Source: Paramecium sonneborni (lineage: Eukaryota; Ciliophora; Oligohymenophorea; Peniculida; Parameciidae). Taken from it: DNA of 64,000 bases. Location of the stretch: NCBI GenBank assembly GCA_905182985.1, contig CAJJDN010000003.1, forward strand, positions 364,508-428,507, in the 5' to 3' direction. The position numbers and the translations under genes were made by a program. This document shows, in pieces, positions 35,201-51,777 of this stretch. The notes below the pieces were generated by a model, which saw nothing but the letters and a program-made list of their open reading frames with translations, searched no databases and had not been told where the DNA came from. The stretch's first letter is position 1. Each line of letters opens with the position of its first letter.

Positions 35201-38200
35201 AAAGCTCTATAAAGTGTATCCAGAAAATTTAATATATTCTCTTATTAATATTTAATCACCTTATCAAATTAATAAATATCACAAAATAATATTGTAACAT
35301 CACCTTAATCTTATTAAATCTAAATTTAACCCTTATTCATTCTCTCCTAAATAAATCTAGGCATCAATAATCCTAAAATATTGTTTATCTTCTTTTATTC
35401 TATATTTAGTCTATTCTAATATATATATGATGATCTCTGTAAAAATTAACATTTTTAAACATAATCAAATATAGGATATGAGATTTCTATTAATATAAAA
35501 CCAAATTTTGTTATGCTAAATACTACTTCTTTGTAATCAATAAAATCCATTGAAAAACCATTTGTTATCAAATCTATTATATATATTAAGAATTGCAATA
35601 TCAAATAAAATAAAATTGGAACTATTGGTTAAGTTGTTACTGCAAAAGCAAGAATAAATTAAATATTATACATAAATCCAACAAAATTCTCTTAATTTCC
35701 TATATAAAGTACATCTACCAAAATCTTAAAAATTAATCTTAAAATAAATGATAATAATTGAAAATATTACTAAATCTATTTATTAGTTATCACTCTTAAT
35801 TATAAAATTGATATACAAAGTTAAATGATAAATTAAATTAATACAGTTAATAAAATTGATAAAGAAAATATAGGACTAGTAAATATTTGATATAAATGCA
35901 TTATTAGAATACATATATCATAAAAAAGAAAAGCATAAAATATATTAAATTTATGCCAATTTTATTGTTTAAAAAAATCTTAAAAATCTTTCTCTGTTTT
36001 TTAATCTTGAAATCCTTGAAATTTATCCAATTCATCAACAACTGCTTAATCTCCTTTAATTTATTTTATTATTATTTCATCTATTATATCTTTATTTTCA
36101 AAAAGTTAATCTGCTATTTTTTTAACTTTTTAATTAAAAATTTATAAAATTTCCTCTTCTTCTTCACTTATTGAGCTACTTGAATATATTTTTTTTTTTA
36201 ATTCCCATATCGTTTTGTAATTTTATTCAAAAAAGATTTGATCAGTTGGAATAATAAATTATATTGAAAAAATTTCCAAAACTTCCTAAGACACATATGA
36301 CAGTCCAATCAAAAAAACACTCATAAAAATAAAAGAGATAAAATTTTATTAATTAAATTCATCTCTAAATTATTAATTGTCATCAGATGCTTAAACTAAA
36401 ATAAAACTAATTGTTAATGAAGCCAATATAAAAATAGTTATGATAATTTACAGAAGCTTAGAATAAATATTCTCGAATTATTTAATTATATGATAAAATA
36501 TTTTAGATTTATCTAATAGTTCTAAGCCAATATAAAGTAATACAGATTTAGATGTTTAATCAATTTTACCATTTGTATTGATTATTAATAAAATAGATTA
36601 TTCAGCTAGAATCAAATAAGCAATATCAATACTTACTATTAAAAAAACTGCTAAAATTCCTTTTAATATACTTCTCTTTTTTATTGTTTAAAATATCCTA
36701 ATGTAACTAGATTAAAATTTAATTCTTTCTTAATTAGGAGTAAAAATTAAAAAATATTATTAAATAAATGATAATAAATTGCTTGGAATAAAAAAAAATA
36801 TTATTAACCAAAATAGCGAAATATCTTCAAATTAAAAACAACTAATAAAAATAATCAAACCTATTAATAAACATTTATGTAATTGTAATTCTAAAAATGC
36901 TAAATAATTTTGCATTTAGCTTGGACATATGACAAATAACATTTATAATAATTATTTAATACTTAAAGTTACAAATTTAGAATTTAGAGTTGATGCTTAT
37001 TATTCTTGTTTATTTAAACTAATTGATAAATGGGATTTACTAAAGAGATATTCATCATCTTAAGAATTACCAACACTAAGAATTTTTTAATCTGTTTATT
37101 ATAAAATTTTAGCTAATTTTCCCTTTTATTTACTTGTAAACTAATAAGCTCCTAAACCTAAGGAGAACTAAAAAATAAAGATGAAATGATATTTTAAATA
37201 TTCATCTTTTATAATAATGTCAAATGCTTCTGAACTAACAATTATAAAATTAGCATAATCATTTAACATAATATTTTAAAGATGCTATCTGAACTTATAT
37301 TATAATTATTAGGCATCTCTTTCTTTGAATTCAATAATTTATTCTTTTGTTTATATAATTGAATAATTTCTTAAAAAAAGCATCAAATCATCTAAAGATT
37401 CAGGTATAATTATACAAAGTTTGATGTTATAATTTTATAAAGATTAATAGATTCTTTCTTAATTTAATTATTCTTATATGAGTTCTTAAGATGAATTTTA
37501 TAATTATTTTTATTTTATTGATGTAATTCCAATAGAAAAAAAAGGTTCACTTTTAGATTCTAATTCAATAAATAGTTTTTCTATCTCTTAAGACCTATTA
37601 CCATAAGTTTCAGAAATAGCTGATAACTTCTTTAAAATATCATTAGTTTAAGATTATCCTAACTATCTTTTTGAATATAAAAATGTTTTTAATCCATCCC
37701 AACTCATATCTTACATATTTTCATGATATTTATTTTCTTACTAATTATTTGTTTCAGTTCGTGTGTATAACAGCGCTCCTTCATCTAATAAGAATGATTC
37801 TGGATCTCTTACCAATACTGATAAAATCTTTTTCCTATTTTCTGTAGGCTCTAAAAAAGTTAGAATTTCGAATACTTTTGAACCATTAGCAATTGAAATT
37901 ACTTTTTTAATAAGTGTTCTAGTATTAAATTCTTGTCTGTTGTTCTCTTATTCAGTTGAACAAATTAAACTATAATCAAGTATTTCACAAAATTAAAGAA
38001 TAGATTCATCATATCGATTTTCAAAGATGAATTCAAGCTTATTTAATTTTTCATTAAAAACACTTACTACACTATTTGTTAATAGCATCATAACTAAAAT
38101 TTCATTATATATTCTATCATCTTTGCTATAAAGTATATCAATAAAATCTTATTCATTTAAAGTTTCACCTATAATTCTATCTGAACTTAAATCATTTATT

Positions 38201-40140
38201 TTTTTTTATGACATTTGATAAGAACTTTGATTTTATTTTATTATTGTTCCTGGTCTCATAAATTAACTTTTTGATTTTTACAATCCAATATGAGATGATT
38301 AAAAAGATTAAGATATATTATGATTTGATGTGTCCTTACTGATTTCAAATTATTAATTACTTGGTTATTAATGCTTAACAAAAGATGAATCAAAGATATA
38401 TCTTGCACTTTTTTTCTTTCCCAATCCATTATTTAATTTTGTATCGTTTTATTTTTAATCACTTTATTATTTATCTTTTATGTTCCCTAATTTTTATATA
38501 TGATTTGAATTGAATAAAATATCTGAACAATTCCTAAGATCAGGAACCCGTTTTTCTGAAATTAAAAGATCAATATCTAAAGTCTTCATTTCATCTTATG
38601 TTTATTATCTATTTGTGTCTATTAATAGTTTTTCACAATTTGTTTTTTGTTTTGGAGAAGCATTTCTTACTAAATTTTTCAATTTATTATAGTTAAAATG
38701 ATATGTTTTAAAATTTTAAACAAGTTATACTATTTTTGGTTTTGTTTTAAATAAAAATTTTGGATCATCTAAAATAATAATATCAGTTTTAATCAAATCT
38801 AAAACATTTTGAGAAGTTAATATCATAAATCCTGTTTATTATTAATTTTGAGATTTGAATCCTAATAATTTTGTAGAACTTTAAAATGTTAATAATGGCA
38901 AGTTAAAATATTTTTCAATTGGCATTAATATTCTCCTATCATTTTATGATTTCATAATAATAGGATAATCATTAGCTCTTAACTTTTATTATTTCTTGAC
39001 TTTAACTTTATTTTTTAATTTTTACTATTATTTTTCAAAAGCTTTATTATTTGAAACAATAATAAAAAAATAGCAAATTTTTTCTATTAATAATAAGTTT
39101 TATGGAAATATTATTAGACAGTATGTTAGACTTTTAAAAAAATATTCATCTAAAAAAAAGGATGAATAAATCATGTTAGAAATAAAGCAAATTGAAAATA
39201 AAATCCAACAAAAATAACATATATAGGTTTGAAATTTTACTATCCAACTATTTGATGAATAATTTTACTTATTTACATTAGTTTAAACATAGCAACAATC
39301 CTATCCAACTCTAATAGCCATTCCAAAAAGCCAATCTACTCTGTCTAAAATTTCTCCTTTCATTATCATATTTTTTTTATTAAAAGAAGTTGCTTTAGGA
39401 TCATTTTTTAGTTTAATACTTCCTAAAGGAGATCCTTAAATACTAAAGGATATTTATCCATTAAGTTTTGTAATGAAATCCATAATATTACCTTTTGATG
39501 TATGATTAATATTGACAAAAGTACACGAACAAGCAGTGCGTACATCGAAATCCACTAAAAGATCTTCTTAACTTGAATCTAAAATCAAAAGGTCTGCTGG
39601 ACTTTGCCTTCCTCGTTTTAAACATACAATATCTCCAAGTTATAACTCTGACCATCTGATTGATTTATAAGACTTGAATCTAAATTGTTAATTAATTATA
39701 CTCTAAATAATCTTAATTCCTTTCTTCCATAAATTAAATTTCTTCATCAGAAATATTAGGGAATTTCGAAAATATACGGCATTTAGAATTATTGACTATT
39801 GATTATTACTTTATAAGTTTGTGACTAATTAAGAGCAAATTTATTAAGTATTATAACTTATCTAAAAAATAGCATGTCAAAGAATAAAAAACTATTATTT
39901 ATTCAGTAAAATCTTGATAATATGTTTTTCCTGATAATACAATTGCTAATAAAATTAAAAGGATCATATTTTCTAACCTCAATATTAAATCTAATGCTTT
40001 TTTTATAACTTGGAATGACTATATTATTTTAGAATAATCATTACTCCTACAAATTAAATCTGATTGATTGTATTTTCAAAATTTATTATCTTTTATACTT
40101 CTCCATTGGAAAATTCAATCTATGATTTTAAACATTTCAT
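32250..40140 (-). CDS. Guanylyl cyclase fused to an N-terminal P-type (P4-like) ATPase domain
   Basis: The gene is about 7.9 kb. The N-terminus (MKCLKSQIEFSNGEVQKIIN) leads to a flippase-like region: membrane segment ENMILLILLAIVLSGKTYY, then SIRWSELQLGDIVCLKRGR and SPADLLILDSS. The phosphorylation site, normally DKTGT, reads LDDPKFLFK (about 38760). A first helix cluster (about 36.9-35.4 kb) precedes cyclase domain 1: ILFCDIYQFDKV, KIETVGKTYMAAGGL and FSLIGDTVNTTSR. A second cluster precedes domain 2: VLYADIAGFTKYS, FTIGDCYVCM and YGEDVTIANLMESSG, then TGA at 32250. Domain 1 carries the catalytic Asn/Arg and a Glu typical of GTP selectivity. Domain 2 carries both metal Asp. This matches the inverted ciliate/apicomplexan guanylyl cyclase architecture. 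It makes cGMP, probably at ciliary or plasma membrane. Many short introns. Confidence 0.9.
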
Positions 40141-40663
40141 ACTTTATAAACCTAACCATTTTCCTATTACTAAAATAGCGTTTTTTAAACTGATTTCTTA
40201 ATTTATTTTGGTAACCATAAATAACAGTAAGAGATAAACCTATGAATTATGGTCATATTATTTAATAAAATAAATTGTCGTAATAAATTTAATAGAAGCC
40301 AATAAAGTTTCAAATATCGATAAATTGATTCAACTTATACTAATAAAATAAGTAAAGAAATACATATATTTCGATAACAAATGATTATTGTATTATTTAG
40401 AATTAATATAATTTAATGTAAATAGTGAAAAAAAGTTTTTGTTTTAGCAAATTTATAGAAAATAACCTAATTAGAAAAACTAACAAAATTTCATGTTTAT
40501 TTATGTGTTACTGAATTTTTTAATAAGTTTATTTTAAATCATCATAATAGCACGGTTTTGTTTCTAATTAATTTTTTTATAAAATGAATATTTTATTTAA
40601 GATTGTTTTTAAATAAAAAAAAAGAAAAATAAAATACTAAGAGATTTATTTGAAATCTATATA
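40141..40663. other. AT-rich intergenic region, nothing recognised
   Basis: About 520 bp between the cyclase start and the stop of the B-box protein gene, both on the minus strand. It should hold the cyclase promoter. No coding-like frame was seen. Confidence 0.5.
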
Positions 40664-42460
40664 TCAAAATAGTTTTTTGTTAGTATTTGATCCAATCACT
40701 CTGTTTTTTTAAGAAGTCCATTCAAAATTTTCTTTACTAGTTGATTTGTGCTTTTTTTATTTTTATTAATGATTTTTTAAAACTTGGCCATAAACAGATT
40801 CACTAGGATGGCTACATAACTCTTTTAATATTTTATCTTTTAATGTTTCCTCATTTTAGGCTTATGGAATTGAATTAAGGCCGACATTGATAATATATTG
40901 TCTTTTACTTTCTTATTCATTTGATTAAGGTTTAATTTATTTTGATTTAGACCTTATATGTCCTTCTTATTAACGATGAAAATATAAAGTATCACTATGT
41001 TATTATTAATGAGAAACTGATTTTAAGTTTGGAACTGAACCATATTATTATTTATGAACATAATTTTAAATCAGATTCTACTAAGCTAAATATAATATTT
41101 AGATAAATACATTTTTAATTCGAAAGATTCTTATTTATATTATTATAAGTTTAGCCATATATAATAGATTTACCTACAGGAATAACTTTTTATTTTGGAG
41201 TTAATTCTCTATCTTCAAGACTTGCTCTTTCAGCTTCTTTTAAAACTTTTTATATTTATAAGCAGCTCAGATTATTATTTAACAATGAATAGGATTTTTC
41301 ACTTATTCTTTCACAATCAGTTGTAGTTTTTTACTTTTCATTACATTAATAAGAATATTTATCAATTAATTATTTTTAAAGTGCTTTTTTAGAACTAACT
41401 TGTTCTAAAACACGAGAACTATTTTAATATGAAATTTTATCATTTGGTGTTATATTATCTCTTCTTAAACTAGGCTTATATTTCCAACTTTCTGGAGTAT
41501 TTGCATTACTTCTAACAGGATTAGAATTTATTGATTCAAATTTATTAAATTATTTTCGAATTGGAGACTATAATTATATTTAATTCATTAATGATATAGG
41601 ACTATTAATCTCCTCATTCTCAAAAATATCAAAATATTTTTAATTATTAGATAAACTGCACTCAAAATTTTATTAACTAGTCATAGTTTTTTAATTTTAA
41701 TTATATTCCATATTTTCATTTTTTATTAAAAAATTGTAACACATTTTATTCATAAATGTTAGAATTTAATTTTAATCAACATTTAACTATTTTAAAGATT
41801 CTTAAAATTGAGTATTAAATAATTAGCATTTTATATCATCTACTTTTTTTTAGTATTTTTGCATTATTTCTTCAAATGGTTTCATTTCCATTTTCTTAAC
41901 TATATTATCATGATTTGTAAAAATATCAATCGAAAATTGTTTTAATTATAGTATCAATTGCTTAATATTTTCTACTTATTCCTAAACTTGATTTTAATAA
42001 ATAGAATAATCATTTTAGAATTTCTATTAATAAGTTTGTCTTAACTAATTAGTCGTATTTTGAACAACATTAAAAAATTCTTCACAACTAATATTCTATT
42101 CTTCCTACTATTTAATTAAGTTATTTTTAATCTCATCCATGTTTAACAATTTTTAATCACATAATTAAAGAGCCTAATTTAAATCTTTCTAAAACTGATT
42201 TATTTTATCTTTCCTTTATATTTCCAATTATACCTCTTATGTTTCTTCTATTTAAAGTCCTTATAAAGCTAAATTAAGTGCACATTTTGAACAAAACAAT
42301 TAACCACTATTTTGCTATACGTAAAATTTTGCCTATATATTAACAAACAAACTACTTTTTTATTTGGATGCCTTAAACAGCTGTTGCTTTCATTATCATT
42401 TTGTTTTAATATGTTTGAGTTTTTCAAAATTCTCTCCTAATCAGTTTTTATGAAAGTCAT
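40664..42460 (-). CDS. B-box zinc-finger coiled-coil protein
   Basis: Starts MTFIKTDQERILKNSNILKQ at 42460. A zinc motif spans a 23 nt intron: SCLRHPNKKAKFYVQQN and SGQLFCSKCALNLALQG, the C-x2-H...C-x2-C pattern of a B-box. A long coiled coil follows (QEVQLEIQRKDKINQFQKDL, KQQEEQNISCEEFFNVVQ and more), then a Ser/Asn-rich disordered region with SNPVRSNANTPESWKYKPS and a basic tail. Two introns leave 583 codons with TGA at 40664. B-box plus coiled coil without a RING recalls adaptor or cytoskeletal proteins; the specific role is unknown. Its start overlaps by 11 bp the start of a plus-strand ORF at 42450. Confidence 0.72.
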
Positions 42461-42761
42461 TTCATCTGAATCTGATAAATCTGAAGATGAAATTGATTAA
42501 AAACTCATTTCTAATCGTTAAAATAATTATTAATAAAATAAAGAAGAACTAATCATAAATTTCTATTTGTTAGGATTTCATTAATTTTATCAATCAGATT
42601 CATCTCTCTCTACTAACTCAAATATAGATTCAAATTTAGTTATCAAAATTTTATTATTTCCTAAAAAATAAAGCAATATTTATTTATAAATTATTTCTTA
42701 TATTTCTCATAATCCTATTTATATAATTTTATTATTCAACTTTAGTTTTCTTTTCTTTTGA
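42450..42761 (+). CDS. Small hypothetical protein (103 residues)
   Basis: Frame MKVISSESDKSEDEIDQKLI to TGA at 42759, 104 codons without introns. The first 60 residues are acidic and Ser/Asn/Gln-rich like genuine Paramecium proteins. The end is hydrophobic (IYIILLFNFSFLFF) and may be a membrane anchor or read-through into non-coding DNA. It overlaps the divergent B-box gene start by 11 bp, so one of the two starts may be wrong. Confidence 0.4.
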
Positions 42762-43547
42762 TTAAAATAATTATAAGCCTAATAAAATAAATAATATATT
42801 TTTAAAGATGACTTAAGGCTATTTTTCATAGGAATTAAATATAATAATGTCAAAAAAATTATCCTAATTTTATATTTTTACTATCATTTGATGAATTTCT
42901 TCTTTTTGTTATATTCAAAATTTATGAAAAACTCAAAGTTTAATTTTTTATTTTTAGAATAGATAGAATTTAATTATTAAATTTGACAATATAAACTATA
43001 CTAAAATAGATGCGTATTTTAAATGAATTATCTCTAATATTTCTATTATTTGTAAAGTTTGAAATTTTAGTGTTTAAATTACTTAAATTTGTTAAATTAT
43101 ACCAAAATTTATTTTTGATTAAATAACAAATCGTTTACTAATTATGAAAAATGTTAAACTACAAAATGGAAAATAATATAGAAAGATATTTTCTTAATAC
43201 ACAGTATTTTAGAGAAAAGAAATCAAAATTTAGATAAATTCCTATATTATTCATCTTTTGTTAAATTGAAAAAAAAAATATTTCAATTATGATTTCAGTG
43301 TAAATTCTAAAAGAATAAATCATATGAAAATTTTAAGAATTTAAAATAACCCTACTAAAAGTAAACGTAGATCTATTTCAAATTTCATAATAAAAAAGCT
43401 ATATTATTCGTTATTTAAGACTTTTGTTAATTTTTCCTATTGGAAATTGTAATAAAATTATAAATCTTTGTACATTTAGATATTGAAATAAATAACTAAA
43501 GGTTTATAGTTCTAATTTAAAATATAATTAAAGTTTAAAATAGAAAG
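42762..43547. other. AT-rich intergenic region, nothing recognised
   Basis: About 790 bp with very high AT content and poly-A/T runs. Frames are open by chance but have no coding-like composition. Confidence 0.5.
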
Positions 43548-43979
43548 ATGATAAATTACTAATTTAGATTTGAAGTTGAAGATAAGAAATAATTAGAATA
43601 ATAATATTATCGAAAAATGAAAGAAATAGACCCTGCCTATGGGTTTTTTTAATAATAGAAATAACTAAAATAACATTTAAAATCTACTTAACAAAATAAT
43701 CGTTTTGAACTTAGAGATAATGGATAATAGAGTTTAAAGAAAAAAATTAGAAAGAATATTAAAGTGAAAAAATCAGTTCCTTAAGTAAACATGCATCTTA
43801 AAGGGTTGCTTGAGTAGTTTATAAATGAATCGATGTAATAAGCAAACAAAGGTTTTGTGTTTAGACAATTATAAAATTGTTAAGAAATAAAATCAACAAT
43901 AGATAAAATGGAAAGGATATTAATTGGAATGAAATCGTTGCTCTTGTCTTAAATGATAAATTGTTAGTGTTAAGATTGA
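43548..43979 (+). CDS. Hypothetical basic protein (143 residues)
   Basis: Single uninterrupted frame MINYQFRFEVEDKKQLEQQY to TGA at 43977, exactly 144 codons. Strongly basic and helical: RKMKEIDPAYGFFQQQKQ, LKKKIRKNIKVKKSVPQVN, MHLKGLLEQFINESMQQANK. No named domain. It is followed after 55 bp by another short gene on the same strand. Confidence 0.65.
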
Positions 43980-44034
43980 TTTTAATTGTTAACATTCTTT
44001 TTGAATTGCATTATGATATTAATAAATATAGAAA

Positions 44035-44371
44035 ATGTCGAAAGGTTTTAGTCTGAATTTTAAAAATGCAAATGTAATGACTTTTGAATAAGAAAATGAT
44101 TTATTTGCTGGATAAAGCATTAAGGTAATAAATATATTGAATAAGCTAGCTAAAATTTTAATTGGGAGAGAGTTTTTATGATTTAGAGGTATAACTAATA
44201 ATCTCATAATAAGTTAGTTTAAGGTAGGATAAGATGTTGAATGGGCTAAGAAATGTGTAGCTGAAAAAATAGACTGTGGAAGAAATGATTTTGTATGAGA
44301 TTCTGCATTAAAATAATTTAGGACCTGATTTTCTAAGGAAAGATAATGCCAGAATTTTTCTCTTTAAATGA
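44035..44371 (+). CDS. Small hypothetical protein (103 residues), one intron
   Basis: Starts MSKGFSLNFKNANVMTFEQE; the intron at 44125-44149 (25 nt) leaves exactly 104 codons with TGA at 44369. The product mixes beta-like and helical segments (IKLKFQLGESFYDLEVQLII) and ends LGPDFLRKDNARIFLFK. The exact frame arithmetic supports a real gene. Function unknown. Confidence 0.68.
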
Positions 44372-44436
44372 TATCCAAAATTTAAAGGATTAATCAATTA
44401 TAGAAATTAGAATGAAGAAGTGATTTAATAAAAATA

Positions 44437-45156
44437 ATGTATATACAATTATATGCAATTCCAGGGCAAATATTTATAGGAATGTTTTCTCAATTCATTT
44501 ATGAATATGGAATGCTTTATTATCTATGCATATACTTACTAGTCTATATAACTGCATGTATATGAGTAGCACTTAATTATTTCCAAAATGTTTATGGATG
44601 ATCATTCCTTTTTAAATAGTATTAACTATTTTGAGTTTTGATATGGTGAGTGTTGGAATCATTCCTTATTTGATCCTTACAGATATAATCAATAATGATA
44701 TTATTATAATATTATCTAAAAAACCAATCCCTCCTTCAAGAAAATCTTATAATGCTTAAATTGACAATCATCTTTGTACTCATATCCAAAATGTAATCAA
44801 ATAAAATGTCTATTGCATAACTTTTTGTTATATAGCAATACCAAAATACAATTGTACTAGAATTTTAACGATTCAAAGATACTGTATAATTAATAAATAA
44901 AAATCTGTCCAAAATAATCATTTCGGCTATGAAATTTTTCCCTGATTAATAAAGTTGGAAAAAAGTTATTTATTTATTTTACTCTGGATAACAAAATAAA
45001 AATTTAATAATTATTGAATTAAACATAAGAGGTTTATTAAATATTAAATACACTAAATATGCTTTTGAAACCTAAACAGAAATTTATATTTATACTTATA
45101 TTGTGATAGGTTTAGTATATTTAGCATTACTCATAATTAAATAAGAGACATAGTGA
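44437..45156 (+). CDS. Possible multi-pass membrane protein, exon structure unresolved
   Basis: Three blocks with membrane-protein character lie in different frames. From 44437: YAIPGQIFIGMFSQFIYE and YYLCIYLLVYITAC. From about 44565: LWMIIPFQIVLTILSFDMV, SVGIIPYLILTDIINND and KKPIPPSRKSYNAQID. To the TGA at 45154: KFFPDQQSWKKVIYLFYSG and a terminal helix IYTYIVIGLVYLALLIIK. Glycines and prolines distinguish these from random AT-rich frames. I could not find GT-AG introns that join them all, so this is either a gene with unrecognised introns or a decayed one. Coordinates are approximate. Confidence 0.35.
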
Positions 45157-45438
45157 GATATTTAAGATATTATCTTTCTAATTAATATTCTAGTGAAATG
45201 AATTTGAATTTATAATTATTTATGTAATAGTAGAATTGTAAATATTCTCGTCTGTTTGAGATATATGTAAAGTATAAAATAAATAATATGGCTTTTGTAT
45301 TTACCAATATGACCAGTTTTATATTGTATTGTGATAGATAGACAAATAATTTAATGGTGATATTAATAAATATTATTGAAATATTGATATAATGATATAA
45401 ATAATATATGTAATTTTATTTGATTGATGATCTATAAT

Positions 45439-49014
<3,576 letters not shown>

Positions 49015-49074
49015 TTAATAAAAATTTAAATAAAAAGATTATTTTCTCAACCTTGTATATAAATGAAAATAAAT

Positions 49075-50346
49075 TCAAACTCTGGCAAACTCTTTCATTC
49101 TTTCAATCATATCGATATAAATATCTTTAGTTGCAATAGTAAGCATTCTTTTAATAATTATTAATCATTACCTAAATCCTTAATACTTATCAGTTCCATT
49201 CCAAGATAATGGCAGTAGCATTATGTTCTACTCTTTCAATAATTTCTTAGCAAATTCTACGTCATTTTTTACTTAAAAAATATCTAAATCAATAAGAACA
49301 GTTAAATAAAATGTTCCTTATGCTGGTACACACTTTAATCCTCTTATTTAATTAAGTTGTTAAATTAAAAAATCATGATTTTCTTTGAAATGAATCATTT
49401 TATCTTTAGCATAAAAAATAGTTAAGTGATCAAGAATTTATGGAAGAGAATTCATAATAAATACATTTGCATGTAATAACAATTGACAAAGATTAAACAT
49501 TGCTTATTTAATTTCACCTGCATAATTATTTTTATCATAGAAAATCATCCATGATATTTACCATCCAGGAGTAAAGAACATTTTATCCATTCCTCCTAAA
49601 CAAATAATAGGTCCTTCATCTGCTAATTCTCCAAATGAAACAAATTCTCCAAAAGACATTCCATAATAAATTTCATCAGCAACTATTAAAATACGATTTT
49701 AATTTGCCCAATTAATTATTTCTTAAACATGTTCTTTTGAGAATACAGAACCACAAGGATTTGAAGGATTAATAACATATAAGAACTTAGTGTTTTCATC
49801 TAATTTGTTCTTTAAATCTTCAAAATCAATTTACCATTGATTATCTGATTATAATTTATATTTTCTAACCTAAAATAATACGTCATCTATTATTATACCT
49901 CAACTTAATATGCTTAGGCGATTCCATCAAAAAATGGAAATCCTAATTCAGGAACAAGGATATTTTAACCAGGGTCACATATTCCCAATAAACAATAAAA
50001 AAGTCCTTAATTCACTCCTTATGTTATTATTACATCATTTTCTGTAATGTTTTTTCCATGCCCAAAATGTTTTGCGACAGCTTATTTTGCAGGCTATATT
50101 TAATATGAACACTACTTGAGTTCCTGTTGAATGACAATATGAATGATTTTAAGATTTACTAATTTCAGATTTAACAATATCATAACCAATCTGGCTCATT
50201 TTGCATTGGTCATGCCCAAATAAAGTTGGATCACCTTTCATAAATGAGATCAATGGTTTTGCATGATTAACTTATACTTCAAGCTATTCAAAATTGGCTA
50301 ATAATGCTTAATTTTAACTAAGCAGAAATTCTGAGGCTTTTATCAT
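49075..50346 (-). CDS. Tyrosine aminotransferase-like PLP enzyme
   Basis: Class I/II aminotransferase transferring the amino group of aromatic amino acids. The N-terminus ([20 protein letters not shown]) leads to [19 protein letters not shown] and [20 protein letters not shown] across a 22 nt intron. Then come [70 protein letters not shown] and the PLP-lysine loop [20 protein letters not shown]. The Lys, Asp-Glu-Ile-Tyr and NPSNPCGS motifs are as in TAT. The second arginine region is less clear. TGA at 49075. Confidence 0.88.
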
Positions 50347-50960
50347 TATTTTAATCAAATTTTCCTGAATAACCAAAATAAAAATTGAGAGTTGTGTTAT
50401 ATATTATTTTTAAACTCATTTTTAACGATGCTTGAAATAACTGAATTTTTAAACATATTCATTCTATAAATTCAAAGGTTTTAAAGGAATATTTATACTT
50501 TCACTATTAGAAATATTAATATAATTTAGTACTTCATTCTAAAATTGTATACATCATATTTACATAAATAAAGAAATCTATTTTAGAGTTTTTCTTAAGA
50601 TTACTTGAATTTTCAATTAATTATCACGTTATCTACTTATTTTTCAAGTAATTCTTCTTTAAAAACATTTGTTCTAAAAATAAAATTGTAATATTAATTT
50701 TAAATTTGTTAATTTTAGGCAGCTTTTGGAGTCCAAAGGAAATTTTAGATGTTTTAAAAATTGTTAAAGTCTAAATGATAAAATTTTCATATTATTATGA
50801 ATCTTTTAAAAGATAAGTTTTATTGATTGAAATTCATTATGAAATGTTTGAATTATTTCATAAGTCTTAATAAGTTTGTTATCTTATCCAATAGACTAAT
50901 CAAAAGGCTTAAAGAATTAATAAGGTCAGTTTTAATGTTTAATTATTTTAAAATAACAAA
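50347..50960. other. AT-rich intergenic region between divergent genes
   Basis: About 610 bp between the aminotransferase start (minus) and the first copy of the hydrolase gene start (plus). The right part, from 50629, is repeated at 51778 onwards. No genes recognised. Confidence 0.5.
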
Positions 50961-51776
50961 ATGGACTTAGATTTCATATTTTTTCCAGCTCCAAAAGAGA
51001 CTATTGATATTGGATATTTTGATGAAGGTAGAATATTATGGATACCAAAACATTCGGCACTTTATCCAAATTTTCAGAATTATGTGAAAAGAAAAACAAA
51101 AAAAAATATGTTTGTTTTTGTAAAGCAATCTACCCAATAAGTGGAAGATGAATAATTAGCTTTAATTGATGATCAATAGTAAAATGTTTAGTAATAATAG
51201 AGAATTTTCAAAGCAACCAATTCCTTAATTTCCAAATATTCATAGACTTCAAAATGATAAATAATATTTAGTTGAAAAACAATTTGAGGTTGATTAAAAA
51301 GAAATAGGGTCACCAGAATTTGATTTTATTGATTACGAAGAGGATTTATAGAATAAAGTATCAAAATTAAATTAAGAATCTGTGAACAACATTGCCAAAA
51401 CAAAAATCAATAGTATATTAGAAAATTAGTTCATAAGAGCTAAAAAAAGAGAAACTACAAGTAGAAGTTCACCTCATTTTATTTAATTTAATAAAAAATA
51501 AGACATAGTTATGTAATAAAAAAGATCTGGTAAAAGAGATGGAAGTATTATTGGATATATTCCTTGTTTGCTTATAAAATATGAAAATTCATCAAATATC
51601 ATTGTATATTTTCATGGGAATGCTGAAGATATAACTTAATCATACACATTCTTGATACATCTTCGTAATATTTTGTAAGTATTATTATATCATAGTAAGA
51701 AAAGATTTCAGTTTTAGCAGTAGAATATCCAGGTTATGGAAAATATAATAAGATTTAAACATCTGCTGAAGCTATA
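50629..51776 (+). repeat. First copy of 1148 bp direct duplication (junction N at 51777), with truncated hydrolase gene
   Basis: Bases 50629-51776 are repeated at 51778-52925 after the N at 51777. The first copy contains the promoter and the first two-thirds of the hydrolase gene (from ATG 50961), broken off at the N inside SAEA. Confidence 0.9.
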
Positions 51777-51777
51777 N

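Noticed and set aside
50961..51776. Second, truncated alpha/beta-hydrolase gene upstream of the full one
   Set aside because: Exact copy of 52110-52925 ending at the N at 51777; unmerged contig overlap.
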